Source: Lingula anatina (Eukaryota; Brachiopoda; Lingulata; Lingulida; Lingulidae). Taken from it: a stretch of 64,000 nt of DNA. Positions 31,668 to 45,278 of the stretch are shown here, one piece after another; within the stretch, counting starts at the first letter, position 1, and every line of letters begins with the position of its first letter. Location of the stretch: positions 60,001-124,000 of the forward strand of contig NW_019774103.1 of assembly GCF_001039355.2 (NCBI RefSeq), read 5' to 3'. The notes beneath the pieces are model-generated. The model saw only the letters and a list, made by a program, of their open reading frames with translations. It had not been told where the DNA came from and did not search any database. A program made the position numbers and the translations under genes.

Positions 31668-33129
31668 TTAATATAAGAGGGGGAGGGGGAGGAAGAGAGG
31701 TGTACAATGTAATTTGTAAATAAATAATTTCAAATAATGTGTTTGGGAGGAGGTTACAAAAACCTGAAAATGACTTTTCTAATAGTGCTTGTTCTTCAAA
31801 GTTAAGAGTGCCAATTAATTTTAATTAATATTTTCTAAATTTCTCATTAGTGATGTTTCTGCAAGGGGTGGGGGTACCTCCCCTAAAAAATTTTGAAATA
31901 TAAATAAATATTTATGGGCAGTACAGTTCACTACCCGAGTGACTTGATTTGAAAATTACATAAAAGAAAGAGGGACTCCACCCACCCCCTTAGTTTCTAA
32001 AAAAAAATTACACCGAAATTCCCCACTAGCTGAATCATAGTTCTAAACCAAACCAAATGGCGCCGTTTGCTCTCCAAAACACCAAAATTTTTGGTCCCCT
32101 TGAACGGACCCCCAAACCACATATCAAGGGGGCGAGGGTTCGCAACTGAGGCCTGTCTTTTCTAAAAAATCAAACCCGCCTTCAAATAATCCTGGATCTG
32201 CCCCTTAGCATTATATTTGAAAAAAACTTCCTTTACATGAAATGTAACAGGATGACGAACATACACAGTAAAATCAGAATAGAGTTTTTAAACACAGCAA
32301 CTGAAGACTATATATGCAATCATCTTGCTGAAAAAAATTGGCACCACTTACGTAGCTCGTAGTTTGTAGTCTTTTTTCTTCTCCAAGAGTCCTAGATGTG
32401 CCCTGCTACTTGGCTATAAAAAAAAGGTATTTATGAAATTGGTGCTACCATCTGATATCGTGATTTTAAAACAGAACATTTAAATTCATAATAATCATCT
32501 GAACAAAGCAAGAAAACAAAGAATATTTCTTGAATAGAACAGTACTTAATATCTATGCTTATGTAAAATAAACTGTGTATTGAATATACATGTACATGTA
32601 CTGTATATTTTAATACATCTTAAAAGATGTGATTTGTACACTTTTGGGTGGAACACATCACATGATCCAATAATGGGGGCATTTGTACAGTATATTGTTT
32701 ATCTGTACATGGTAAATATCATCGATATGTTTAATATACAACACTGATGTCTAAGGTCGAAATGCAGTCTGTACACAGTGAAATATCAAGACGTCTACTT
32801 GGACAAGTACAAATAACAGATGTACTTTTCCGTCTTTAGACCTCTTGAACACGTTTTCTTTACACACTGAGAGTGCTAGGACAACAATGAATGCATTTAT
32901 GCAAATTAAAAAAGGAAGACTAGAGGCTGCTTTTTTGGAAAAGATGGGAAATTAGAGTCAAATAAGCTACCCCACAGCTCCAGTTGCAGCACATTTCAAT
33001 GGAGTACATGTACATGTATTTGGGTGTTGGGGCAGTTAGTTAAGATCTATATAAGGCTACATTATTTACCTGATTCCTCTCCCTGTGAGTCTTTTGGTGC
33101 GATTTTTTTGCATTCTTGAACGTCGACAT
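25131..33129 (-). CDS. UTP11: UTP11, small-subunit processome component (U3 snoRNA-associated protein 11)
   Basis: Eight minus-strand exons join in frame: 33129-33070, 32413-32352, 31370-31268, 27584-27471, 26381-26288, 26005-25875, 25570-25460, 25217-25131. They give 253 residues, the usual family length. Recognised family blocks: HRERNQ, HLGLLEKKKDYKLRA, ALDKNPDEFYFKMVN, GVH, EEQLKLMQSQDLKYI, KIEKLKGSLHLL, KNKHTFFVDSKKE, FDVAKRFNTHPSLLGRTYNRP and a basic C-terminus ending PQRKR. UTP11 is a nucleolar component of the U3 snoRNP processome needed for 18S rRNA maturation. All introns are GT-AG; phases are 0, 2, 0, 0, 1, 0, 0. Intron 3 (27585-31267) is the longest and holds a fold-back element; intron 2 holds a MITE copy and an (AT)n tract. 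The donor after exon 7 (AATG then GTACAT) is weak. No frameshift or stop is seen, so the gene looks functional. Confidence 0.95.
27893..28144. mobile_element. 252-bp fold-back element with 57-bp inverted termini, in UTP11 intron 3
   Basis: Left arm 27893-27950 and right arm 28088-28144 are inverted copies. Shared blocks are CGTTA, ATTATCAAACACAAGC, AAATATTTTCATAC and TTACGGCCAACC, with a few substitutions and a short gap. The centre includes ATCGACCCCCCGTCC (minus strand) and no coding frame. This is a typical MITE or fold-back transposon; the superfamily is unknown. Confidence 0.82.
31591..31669. repeat. (AT)n microsatellite followed by poly-T, UTP11 intron 2
   Basis: Sixty bases of alternating AT (31591-31650), then 19 T. 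A shorter AT run lies at about 31488-31505. The short frame translated across it is low-complexity. Confidence 0.95.
31965..32206. mobile_element. Diverged MITE copy related to 13467-13706
   Basis: Shares with the 13.5 kb copy the ordered blocks TTTCTAAAAAAA, ATTCCCC, ATAGTTCT-AACC, CTCCAAAACACC, GAGGCCTGTC and AAATAATCCTGGA. The right end CCTGGATCTGCCCCTTAG matches the terminal repeat of the other copy. The left end is not clearly defined. Confidence 0.65.
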
Positions 33130-34497
33130 CTTTGCTTTGTGTATAAATTAAGAAATACCGAATTGTTTACGTTTCACACATACGAACTCATGGCCACTAC
33201 AATCGGAAATAGCGATAACATTGATCTGCCCGGGTGCTGCTAGATGTTTCTAATCTCTCAGCATTAGAGAGCAAGATTAGTCTAAATAACGCACGTACGC
33301 TCACTTCGGTCAATATAACGTATATGCATCTTAGTTCTGATGTTCATTTGCTTTTTTTCATGAAAATGCATTTTTAGGTAATAATAAAATATGTATAATA
33401 AGTTTCTACAACTTTTTTAGATTTCATGTTGTATTTCTTGGGAAACTAAGTTATCGTTAATTGGCAGTCAAGGTACTTAAAAAGCAATTAGAAAATTAGA
33501 ATTAAAAAAAATTTGAATTTCAATTTGAAATGAAACTGATGTAACTGAAAGGGTTTCGTCAAATTAATATAAAATTTCTATTTTTAAGCTCCTGAAAACA
33601 TGTCAGCTATTCACCCACTGGTGAATGGTTACAACCCGTCCCAAGGCCCCAGAAAAACACTGGGTAGTAATTTCAGAGACTCGAGTTTAATTTACGGAAA
33701 AATTTGATTTTGAAGTCTCCTGTCGATTAAATTGTGATATGAGTAGAGCCGTTTAATCACTGCGCGTGCCAAGTTTGTCATTTTCTTACCCAATTTTGCT
33801 TTGGTCGTTTGAGATTTCAATTAATTAACTCGACAGCGCTCTAGGAACTTAAACCAAATTTTCTTAACCCCGTCGTGGCTTTAATTTTGCGGTCCCTAAC
33901 CTTCAATCCGCAAGAGCTCTTCTTCTCCTAGTATTTTCTTTTGAAGCAATCGAGCTTAATTTGTCCAGGGAATTCGTCACTGATTGCGGATTTCGAGTGT
34001 CACAGGACCTTTGCAACGCACGCATTTCACCCTTGCTCCCAACTCCCCGAACTGTAACAAGAAATTTCGATTTGCCCTGCACCACGAGGATTGAGATAGG
34101 CGTTACAAGAATTAACTTCTAATTTGTTCTATTTTCTAAACCATGAAATTGTCTTCTGATAGCATGGATTTTAGCACAAGGCGATAAGAGAAGACGCTGT
34201 CAGGATGTCGCATCTGCTGTGACTAATGATAATGTTTTACTCGATCTATTGCACTGTTGCCACAGTGATATTTTGATATTGCCATCTTCTTTTATTGCTA
34301 ATTTTTCCCATTTGGCCACCAACCATCGGTCAGTCGGGTTTATCTGTTCATTTAATGCTCATATATTCTTGATGTACCAATGAATTATTCCTCTTGATTT
34401 TTAGGTTTTATTCTTTAAATGTTTTTGTTCCCTTACTTCTTTTCTTTGATTTTTTATCATTTAATTTTTGTAGTGAATTTCATTTCGCGTGTTATTT

Positions 34498-34506
34498 CTC
34501 TCTCTA

Positions 34507-34555
<49 letters not shown>

Positions 34556-34580
34556 ATGACACATACACACGCACACATAC
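34498..34580. repeat. (CT)n/(AC)n compound microsatellite
   Basis: A run of TCTCTC followed by about 17 CA units (34520-34554), then further CA-rich sequence. Confidence 0.95.
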
Positions 34581-37500
34581 AAGCACACATACTTTTAAGT
34601 CCCCAGCCGTCAAACATGCCTATCGCATACAAGCACCGACTCACCTATACTAAACGTGCGGCGCAATGCACTTGTCTGCCCACCCCGCACACCCATTATC
34701 CAGCAGAGAGGATCTATCTCATGTCATCTTTTTCACATTGTCTGAAACTTGAAATCTTTTATAACTCCATTCCATTTTCAAAATGGTTTACTTAAGGGAA
34801 AATTTAAAACACTAATTCTTTTTGTTGTGTGATGGGGCTTTTAATTTGTGTGGTTTCCGCACGCACAGAAAAATGCAGATTTTCAATTAAAATTAGGCCT
34901 ACATGATTAGCGATTAATATTGCCCGCGAAATTTACCGAACGTTTCTCTTTAAAACATTTCCATTTGAAAGGAACATTAAATTGAATTAATTGTTTATCA
35001 TAATCATTCCTAACCCAACAGCAGGACTTGTATCGATCATATGTCGTCCCTTGAAACTCCTCTAAACGACACTCTTGCGATATTACGAGAAATCCACGTC
35101 GTTTCGGTAATAAATCTCCGCAGGACTTTTCTAATCACAGCGGGTCCAGATCGGAGCGCAACTTAATTCTGTTTTCGTTCTTTTCCAAATGGATTAGTGC
35201 CTGATCTGAACGGGGGCTAGAACCCAGCTATCTCCGTCTAACTCAATTTTCATTCGGAGGATCGAAGGTAAACGACAATATATAAATTAACGAAGATTGA
35301 TGATCGTTTCGAAAATTCAATTTTGTTGCAATTAAGACAAATAATAATCTAGTAATAAAATTGAAAACGTCACGTGATTTATGGAAAGAATATCGTTCTT
35401 TACTAGTGTTCAAACATTTTTTTCTGTTGTTTGAAACATCAATAACCACAACCAGGTCTATAGATTCATTGGTTTTAAAATATGTCCCACTCTGTACTAT
35501 TTCTTGTCCAACCTGTATATAAAATAAAACATGTTATCGAAAGCCTTTTTTAACTTGCACAAACAGGTAAAATAGTACAGATATATATGTATCAAAGAGC
35601 CTAAATTGTTCTCAGCTGTTGAAAAAATTCATCGATTCATTTATTACAGCAGAAACCCATATTTCCTTGAAACACAGGTATTATTATAAATTATGCGCAT
35701 ATTAAAGGCTTAATTTCGGGCTCTGTTTTTTTAACTTGCGATATTGTTTACAAGGTAATGGCTTTAAAATGTTATTTTTTTTAAAGTCGTCAATGTTCTG
35801 ACAAACACCTCCCTTTGTAGCCTCGTCTTCCCTGTAGCCAGATTACCTCCTATGTTGTTTTAAAATATACAGTATATATATTTTGAGTAAAGTGATAGAG
35901 AGCCTTAATTTGATTGTTGTGCTCAAAATGCCACGGAGGCCATGATTCACTGAGAGAAACCCCAACCGTTTCTATGTATGTCAAATTTAGAACAGCATCT
36001 TGCCTATGTTTTACGTGATACTTCAAAATTATAATAAAACCGTATCTGAGTGAAAGCAAAATAACGTGACGAGTACATAAGTTCAAGCCACAGAGTAGTG
36101 TTGTTATAGGAGTGTAAATAAAGACAAGAACGAACAAGAACGATGCAAATGGCAGATTGGTCAATTTCAACGATTAGCAATCCTGAACGACGCACATGTA
36201 TATTCTCCTTGCCCTCTGTCGTAGTTGTCATAATTTGTTGTTCACTAAGCCGTGCGATGATGTGTTCATTATAGATAGCAATAATTAGATCAAGGTATTA
36301 CGGCGAGCTGGATCGATAGATTAAAGATAAAATTAGAACCATTCATCGACAGGCTACCACAGTTGATGCTCTGATGTAACCCTCCAAACTCTATCAAATT
36401 TACGTCAATAAAATGAAGTCCAGTTATGTCAGCATCAGAATTAACGACTGTCTGTTTGATATGATGTAAACTTGCTCGATGTCCTTCCCTAACATTGCGG
36501 AGAATTTATTTCATTTTCGGTACATGATTGCACCTTTCTACATTAAGTGTTATTTGCGTGCTCGCACCAGTAATGCATTTCCAGTTAATATATTTATATT
36601 CGATTGAATGGAGCAAGCTCGTTCTCTAGGCAAAATCGTCTTTTGGACGCATCATAGAATGAAAATTATGGAGTAAAACATTATTTAGCGAAGGACATGA
36701 TTTTCGTTTTCAGCTTAAGATTTTTTCTCTCTTAATATCATTTACTGTACAACTCATAGTGTGAGTACGCGTACCGTGAGGAACAGGGCCAGATTGATTC
36801 TCTATTTAATTGTTATCCTAGTCAGTCATTGGATAAATGTACCAAAGTTGTCAGATTGACTCAACTTTGAGTAGAAAACGCTAATCAAATCAGTTGTTTC
36901 ATAGATAATTTCAGATGCTCCATAAAACGTGATTTTCTCTTCATATCTAGTCATGATTACGGAGAAAACTTTATTACAAATGTTGTGAAAGAAAAACTGG
37001 ACCATCTCAAGGTCTAAAGTGAATATGTTGAATAAGTTGAAAACATTCTAATGGTTATTCTCTCTCTTTCAGAGAGCATTTGCATTATATATGTAATATA
37101 TATTGCGTATCATTCCTGCTGAGCGCTTCTTGATTTTTTTGTATTAACAAGTCTCAGTTAAACGTCCAGTGTTCGTCTATTATTGAGAAATCGCGTCGCG
37201 AGAAGAGTAATATCAGTGAGATCAAGTGTGCTTAAAGTAAATCTTCTTCATTACAGAAGATAATACATTCCTGGAGGCATTTTTCTGCACGTTGTCTCCG
37301 AGAAAATATGTGTTTCTTTCTTTTGTTATCTATGTGTTCTGCTTTCCTCAATTGACACTATTATTGGACGGTATATAAAGTAGATATAGCGAACTCTATA
37401 AATAAATTCACCCAGATCATTTAAAAAAATTATAATTATATCATTATTGAAGAGTACGTGTGTATCCAAATAAGGTGGAGATAGCTGCTTGCTGTGGTTT

Positions 37501-38251
37501 ATAGGCTTATCAATTACTTCTTTGGCCTGTGTGTACTTACTAGTGATGAAAAGACGGAAAACTATAGGCAGGCTGCTCTTTTACAATATTTATTATGAAA
37601 ACCTAAGTAAAATGTTTCGTTATAGACATGTCTAATAATACAACACAAATTTTACACTTATTAGTAATTAAGTGAAATAGCAAAGACATAAAGGGGCATA
37701 ATTATACAGATAAACAAGTGCAAGTGTTACACAACTTAGGAATTTATGAAAAATAAGTTAACACCCGTATACAGTGTGAAATATACATGGAGTCCTGTAG
37801 GGGGGTATTCTTTAGATAAGCCAAATAAGATGTTTTCACATATAGACATATATATAAATACAAAACAAATTACACCAATAAGTAAATAATATGAAATTGC
37901 AAAGAACAAAATACGGTTTTATTATTCATTCGGCAACGTTTAAAGAGCTGGTTCTCTGGGACGGAACGGATGTATGTAAACATATCTACAGATATTTGTT
38001 AACAATTACAAAAGGAAAACATAATACAAAAAATAATACACGCTAGCTTGAAAAGGGCCGATTTATTCCTATGCTTCATTTAACATTTATGCTTGCTTTT
38101 ACTTGTATTTAATTTTTTTTTTCATTTGTGATATACGTCTATTAATTCCAAAAGCCGTTAAATTCATCGCTATTAAGTAAGAATCGATCAGCGAAAACTC
38201 GAGCATTGATCCATGTAATGGAAGTCAGTAAGTAATTAGCTCGTGCACGAT

Positions 38252-38414
38252 GTTGCTATGGTAACAAATCTGGTAGTTTGCAGGTGCAGGTACAAGAGGG
38301 CGTCACGGTCAGTAGTAGTGTGTGCCTGTCTGTGATTTTTTTCACCACACTTTCCTTACAACTTGGCAGGTAAACGCAGGTGTTTGTGTGACACCATGGT
38401 GTTGTCATGACAAC
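38252..38414. promoter_or_regulatory. Pair of RFX-type X-box motifs
   Basis: GTTGCTATGGTAAC (38252-38265) and GTTGTCATGACAAC (38401-38414) both fit the X-box pattern GTNRC(C/T)ATGGYAAC, two inverted half-sites, bound by RFX factors in animals. The second is a perfect palindrome. They lie 149 bp apart with E-box cores (CAGGTG, CACCTG) nearby. This is a candidate enhancer; no activity can be inferred from sequence alone. Confidence 0.4.
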
Positions 38415-41400
38415 CCGAGGTGCGTCTTGCCGCTGACGTGCACCTGAAATAACCTGTTGCTGTTGTTATTTCGTCTTACTTCATACGCATAAGCATTCGA
38501 AAATTTGAAACGGGATAAAGAGTTAATCTAGTGACGAACTAATTGACTTTTATATGATTCTTGCATGGGAGACAGGTATTTTCAACGGACTTTTCAGCAA
38601 TGTTTGCGACGTAGCAGGACCACGAAAGATGAAAGTCAAGGTTATTTTTTCAGTCTGCTCTCATTTGGTTACTTTTGTCTCCATCAAGTCCCCGCTGTGG
38701 CAGTTAAAGTCCTATATCTATATAAGTATACTTTCGTTTTCTGCTACTCCTTTTTTTGTCTTCCCCTTTCAGGTATGTTGGTGGTACGGGGTCTGTGGTA
38801 GGCCTACGTGCAATACCACTCCTGTGGATGAAAAAAAAGATAACAATAACTTTTACAATAATGAAATTGAAAAGCATGTTGAGAATTATAATGGACAATC
38901 GGGAACTTTGCTTTAAGTTTTGCTGACTTTTCATTTATAACATTGCATACAATCATAGTGATGGTAATAATAGTGATGGTCTAGAAGATGGCAAAATCTT
39001 TAGGAAATCCTGATCACCGTATTTCCTGACACGCTCAATTTGATGTTATCGCCTCTAAATAGCTACAAGATAGGAAAGCGTGACATAAATTACTTCAGAG
39101 AATGTCATTTGCTGTCACAGCCTTTTCAAGTGTTTTATGGGTGACAAGAGCAACGACATCACCGCGACGTCGCATCTTGTCCAAGGCTTCCAGTAGAGGT
39201 TGTCTTGGAGACACGTACGGAGGAAGAAGTATTTAATGACGACTGAATTGCCCCAGGGTGGAGATAAACGATAAGACAAGCAACCCCCGAGCTTGAGCAA
39301 GCGATGGATAGCTAAATGTCGTTTATTTTTCTTTGACCTTAAGTTTAACCTCTTCTGCCGCATATCCTGTAAATGTTTACGTTTTTCTTAAGAAATACAC
39401 ATTATATTCAACTACAAATACATCTAGACATCGAAAAAATTCCATAAGACTACAAAATAGAAGCTTTTCTAACAAGGCATTTTTACAATGTGGATCACTT
39501 GCGTATGCAATTATTGATCAATAGTTATGTTGATCGTTTGTCATGAAGTAAATAAAGTGTACATATATGTATTTTACGGGTTGTAGGTCAATCAAACAAA
39601 AATGACCAAATGCTTTACAGGAATCTTCACAATTTCCACCTCACCAGTTACAATTATTTCCCTTCAGTCGGAGAGTACTATATCAGGGGATTTAGTCGAA
39701 GAAAAATCTGGTTTTCGTCATGCTGATGGTCATCTAGAGATTAAACCCATCAAATTTTTAGTGAACAAAAGTATACCTTGTCTCGCGACAGGCGTAACTA
39801 ATAACGGAGAGATGTGGACCCCGATTAGACAACGATGTCGCCTCACGTTAAAGACAAAAGAAAGGTAAAATCTGATAAACTAAAACAAAGAGTAATAAGA
39901 GAGTTGGTAACGTCATCTACGAGTTCTGTGAGACCTTTAAAAGGGAGGATTTGCGGATTTTTTAAAAATCATCCTTTAAGTTAATATGTCACTCTTTCTA
40001 AAAAGCCGATAACAATTCTTATTTAACAGAAATACAGGCAGCACATTCTTTGACCTAAAACCGTAAGGAAGTTCCTCAATTAATTCCTATCTTTCATTAC
40101 GACAAAATGGCAACACGCATTTGGCCAGAGAAATCAACCATGAAAAATGTCTTCAGCTTCCTCTGTTTGGTATGGGCGCCTGGATGATAACATACAAGGG
40201 GGCGCATCGCCCGCTATCTACACCGCTAACAACAAACAAGGCGACTATCGCAATTTCAAAATTGCTATCATTAGACTGGACAATCAAAATCCGTAAAAAT
40301 CGGACTATTATTCGCACGGCTATCCGTATATTAAATTATTTACTGGGGCCTGGTGGGGTGTTTTGTGGCCGAATCTTTTTCCTCATTTCCTATTCAGATT
40401 TTATCAACAAGTCTGGATTTGTATACGTCCGACCACTATATAGGTAAACTGAGGTCTTGCACGACTATATATAGCAACGCGCCAAATGATTAGCATAAAA
40501 CATCACTTTTCGAGAGTTTTCGTGTCTAAAACTGTTTATTTTTAATGCGATTTCATGAAGTAATAAAATACTCATTCACCTGCCCAGGACAAGTACAGAA
40601 AGTTAGTGCATTGTACGAAGACCTTCATTAAATTATGTTCTTTACTATACCGTCGGCTTAGTTGTCCAAAACTTAAGGGGGCGATATTACTTCCATGGGT
40701 TTAGTCATAAATTTTGTCTAGTTTAAAACTTGATATAAATCTTAAAGGTGTGCAAAACTGTAAGAATAAATTTTTAACAATTCTTTATCTAATTCAAATT
40801 TAAACACCTGAAGGAAAACCCCAGCTGAAACCCTCCTGTAAGATAGGATCTAAAAGGTTCAGACGCTAATTTCTGTTAGAAAAAATTAAGATAAAAAAGC
40901 AATACTATTATCAAATAAGTAAAACACTCCAGGACTTTTTTAATATGCTAACTATATCCCAGCTAAACACTATGTGTTCAATGGAATTAAGAAGGTTACT
41001 CATCAGTCAGATAGATAGAAATATGCACGATAGGGACTACCAGCTCCCTGCGGGCTGACCGGCCTAAGAAACTGTGAAGAATTACATGTCGAGGATAGGT
41101 ATTCTAAAAAGAGTAGAGCAAAAGGGGATAAAATGGCCCTGTGTTTTTATCTTTTAAGTTAAAATTTAAAAACACACTACGTAAGTCTGCCGTTCTCAGA
41201 CGACATAAAACTAGGTGATTTCACTGAAAAAATATCTCGTCATCGTGTTTACTTTTCTCTTTTGCGTCCCATCACACAACGTATGTTCTGAAATCAGATA
41301 GCGAACTTGAGTATTTGTTTTAATGTTCCTGTTAATTCATATAGCCTACCTTCTTTTCTAATCGAGGGTAGGTTGCTTTACGGAGTATTTTCGAAAAGAC

Positions 41401-41423
41401 GAAAGTAGCAAAAACAAAAGTAA

Positions 41424-41431
<8 letters not shown>

Positions 41432-41464
<33 letters not shown>

Positions 41465-41474
41465 TGTGTGTGTT
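41432..41474. repeat. (TG)n microsatellite
   Basis: About twenty TG units with one TATG interruption. Confidence 0.95.
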
Positions 41475-44400
41475 GAGCAGTTCGTCATGTTATTTCCCTT
41501 TTAAAACTTTCTTTAAAAAGAATTCTCAGTTGATAAAGCAACAGAAAAAGCAAAAATAAGTTACTAAATTGTGTTTATTGAAAGCTCTCCACAGCATCTA
41601 TTAAAGATGCGTGTAGTTTAGGTTTTAGGACACGATTTCAAAAGTGTCTTTGAAAAAGAAAAAAGGAAAAAATTAGTAGTTATGAATAATAATGTGCCTA
41701 ATAAAATGTATTATCTATTATGTCAATTTATTATAATATAATTACCCTTTTCTTAAATTATTTAAGAAATCAAGAGTCAATGGCGTTAGTCGTTGATTAC
41801 AGGAGACACACGAGTATTAGCAATGTGGATGACTGTAAGGACATAAATCAACTAGGGGATTGCCTGGAATATAACTATAGAGTCAAATGCGTCAGTTTTA
41901 TTTTTTAAAAAATGCTTAGTTTAAGGAGGGCATCTTTATGTTGAAAGATATACATGGGCCAATTTCATAATTGATGTCATATCGATAAAAAAATCGCGTC
42001 AACAGTCCATTTGTCAAAATAAATACGCGGCTACCTAATGACCGTGGACAAATAATTTTTTTCATTACATCTCTTAATATATTCTATATTAAGAAACGGT
42101 GGTTTTATATGTGAAAAAAGCTGCTGTTTGGTATTAAATTGCCCCTCTTTACACACTGCCTAGCAGAAGGAGGTACTTAAATAGATTACAATATCAGAAA
42201 TGTTGTATTTTAATCACAGGCATATGCACTGATGTAATGCCTATACTATTAAATTTGATTGTACAGTGCACAAACATTGTCTTGTCAACATTACTGGGAA
42301 AATCACGGGTATTTTATGTAAAATATACTTGAAAGTTAAGAGAAAAAAATTTCTAGTTCACAAGCCATAACTGCTTTCTGGGCACGTTTATTTTTTCTAT
42401 CAGTTATGATTTAAACTAACTACTTTTTCAATACCAAAATGAATACAGATATTAAGAAACCAGGCAAAGAGTAAAAGAAAAAAAGACCTGGTGTTAGGTG
42501 GCATGGATGCAGGTGTTTATTCATCAAGTCAAAATGCGGGTATATTTTACTCCATACAGCACTAAGCTGTGATTTTTTCAACAAACCATGTTGTTGGGGA
42601 CATTTAATATACAATAAACGGTGCATATGGGCATAATCTAACAATTTTGTTATTATTCCAAGCTAATTGCTTGTGTAGACGCAATTGCACGCCAATTACC
42701 TTTTTAACTGTTGGCTTTTTGTACAGTTAAAGGTAAGTGTTTGACCGTCACATTTTAGCAAAATTGATCTGACATTATTATCATTACCATGTTTTTAAAG
42801 AGCAATATGAGGGCCATGTTAGGCTGGGGTAGAAACGATCCATTTTAATCGTCATTTTCGAAAGTATCCAAACCTCTACGGTATTATTTCACACTTTCAC
42901 TCCTTTTCATCCCAAAATTATAACCCAAACATTCCACACACAACAGCTATCAGTTAGAATACATTTTAAGAAATATTGCAATAGCTCGATTTAAAGTAAT
43001 GTGATTCAAAATATTTTTAACGAAATTAGAATATAACTAATTTGATAACAATGAATCATGGCACAAGGGAATTATTTTTAAAAGCACTGAACTTTGTTAA
43101 TCATCATTCATTCGGTATGTGAGATTTTGTCAAATATGGGACCAGGCGTCTAATTTCCAAATCTACTGACAAGACATCTCTGTCGTATGCCCCTCCCCAC
43201 GTGACCACGAGGTGTGTGAGCATTTCGATCAGGTTTCAGTTTAATTGCGTCTCCTACGTCGTTTGAACAGTTGAAATGCTAATATTTAAATCTGCATACG
43301 CACTTGCATTGTGGTTCGATCCTATCAAATTTCATCCTACCACAAAAACAATGGAAATCAATGTGGCGTTGCTAATTTCAAAGAGAGCCGAAAATAGTGC
43401 AGGAAATCGACCGGAAATGTAGAGTTACGCCACAGCCGTGCTCAAACTACGTGTAGAATTCAATACTTTTTGAACTAAATAATCTAACCGTATGTAAGGC
43501 AAAACGTGTCATATCTGTTACATTGCATGCAACTTGCAATAATTAATTTTATGCCTTTGAATTAAGTTTGGACACTTGTTTGAAATCGTGCTGTTTTATG
43601 TCTTATTAATTTGTTCTTAAAGTATGACTGAAAGTGCATGCAGTTTTTGAAGGTCAGTTTTGTGGCGATTGGAATAAACTAACCGTGAAAAAAATCTTAC
43701 TTCATCATTTGTCCAACGCACACACATGTGTGTGCACCAAGGCCATTAAACTGAAAATGCACTAAAGTAAAATTCCGAAGTCTTGTCACAAAATAATTGG
43801 GTTATCATCCTTCGTGCCATCAATATAACTGGAAGAAAAGTCATAAAAATAATTGTAGCAAGATGTGAAAGCCACAAGCTGGTCTGACGCTGGCGGCCAT
43901 AGTAACAAAGCTTGCCTCTGTGTCCGTCAGCTCTGGCGTACAGGTTACACTGCTGCTACGTCTTGACGTGTATCACCCAGGGCAGCGGAAACGTAAAGGG
44001 ACTAGGGGCCTTGTAGCTAGGGGTTCGGCCCACCTCGGATAACACGCATTCCAACAACACCGTCCACATATCTTTCATTCTTTATCTGAATTGCGATGAT
44101 ACTAATCCCCTACTTTTCTCTCATTCAGTTCATTAATTGTTATTGCCTGAATGAAAAAAAATGATTGATCATTTTCTCTACAACCTGTAATACTGCGGAT
44201 TCGTGCCAGCAAAGATTTAGGTATTGTAAGTGATAACTGTATGGGGTCGGCACGAAAACCAGTAATTAATAGCTGTATGATGAACTGCAGCGACAACAGT
44301 CAAAGAAGCGTCGATTAGATCAAGAGAAATTACGTGTTGATTCCATCGTGACATATACGATCTTTGCTTTACGGTGAAAGAATGAATCTTCCGTTTTCAC

Positions 44401-45222
44401 ATATTATGTGTGGGATTTTTTACCTAATCTAAAAAAATAACCCGTTTTAAAACATCCCTGGCAGTCATCTTTTCATCACTGCACGGAAAACTCTCAACTT
44501 TTCCGAGCAATATAATGCAAAATTGCGTTTGATAAAGATTAATTTTCCGTTTCTTTTCTAAATCTGAAATGATGATAATGCGACGTGACTGGAACAAAAA
44601 TGAAAGCGTGTACAAAGACATGAAATAGAAATTTTGCTCTCAGGCCGCCGCGGTGAGCGCTAGTTAGACTTGACAGATAAGGCAAAACACACCCAGGGAA
44701 ACAGATAAAAGACAAATTAGTGTATGAAATGTGACAGAAAATTAAAAATGAAACGGGATGCCCTTTGATTTACCAAGGTCGGACTTGTCAATGTTTTCTC
44801 GCTTTGTAAGCCCGACAAACTTTCAGCAAATGTCTCTGGTTTATGATTGGAGTGTAAAACACGAGGTCCAAGCTTAATTGGTTAATGCCTTTCCTCGGCG
44901 GGATCTCCGATTCCAAGTAATTACGTCCTAGCCATTGGATTGTAAGCTGGAATGGCACTCTGTGTTGAACAAATGTCTGAGGCAAACTCAATTTCTCTTT
45001 CTCATTATGTCTTTACCAAAATTGACAGAGAATTGAAAGAAACAATTATCTAGAAAGTGCTAGATTTTTTTGTCACAGTAAGAGTTGTTTGAGATTGAAA
45101 ATGTATTGATTGATGCGATACCACAAAGCGCACGCAAAATAGCGTGGAGTTGCAAAATACAGCAGTCGTTTTGAAATAACTGTGATACGGGCACGACCAC
45201 AGATTGAATTTTAATTTCATTC

Positions 45223-45227
<5 letters not shown>

Positions 45228-45275
<48 letters not shown>
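45228..45275. repeat. (CT)n microsatellite
   Basis: About 24 uninterrupted CT units. Confidence 0.95.

Positions 45276-45278
<3 letters not shown>

Noticed and set aside
33903-34085. 60-codon minus frame with varied composition, preceded by an AG acceptor-like site
   Set aside because: No homology I recognise, no partner exons, no coding bias evident; it could be a chance frame in conserved DNA.
34394-34795. 133-codon plus frame
   Set aside because: Largely a translated (AC)n microsatellite.
43300-43345. GGTTCGATCC, resembling a tRNA B box
   Set aside because: No cloverleaf, A box or acceptor stem can be formed around it.
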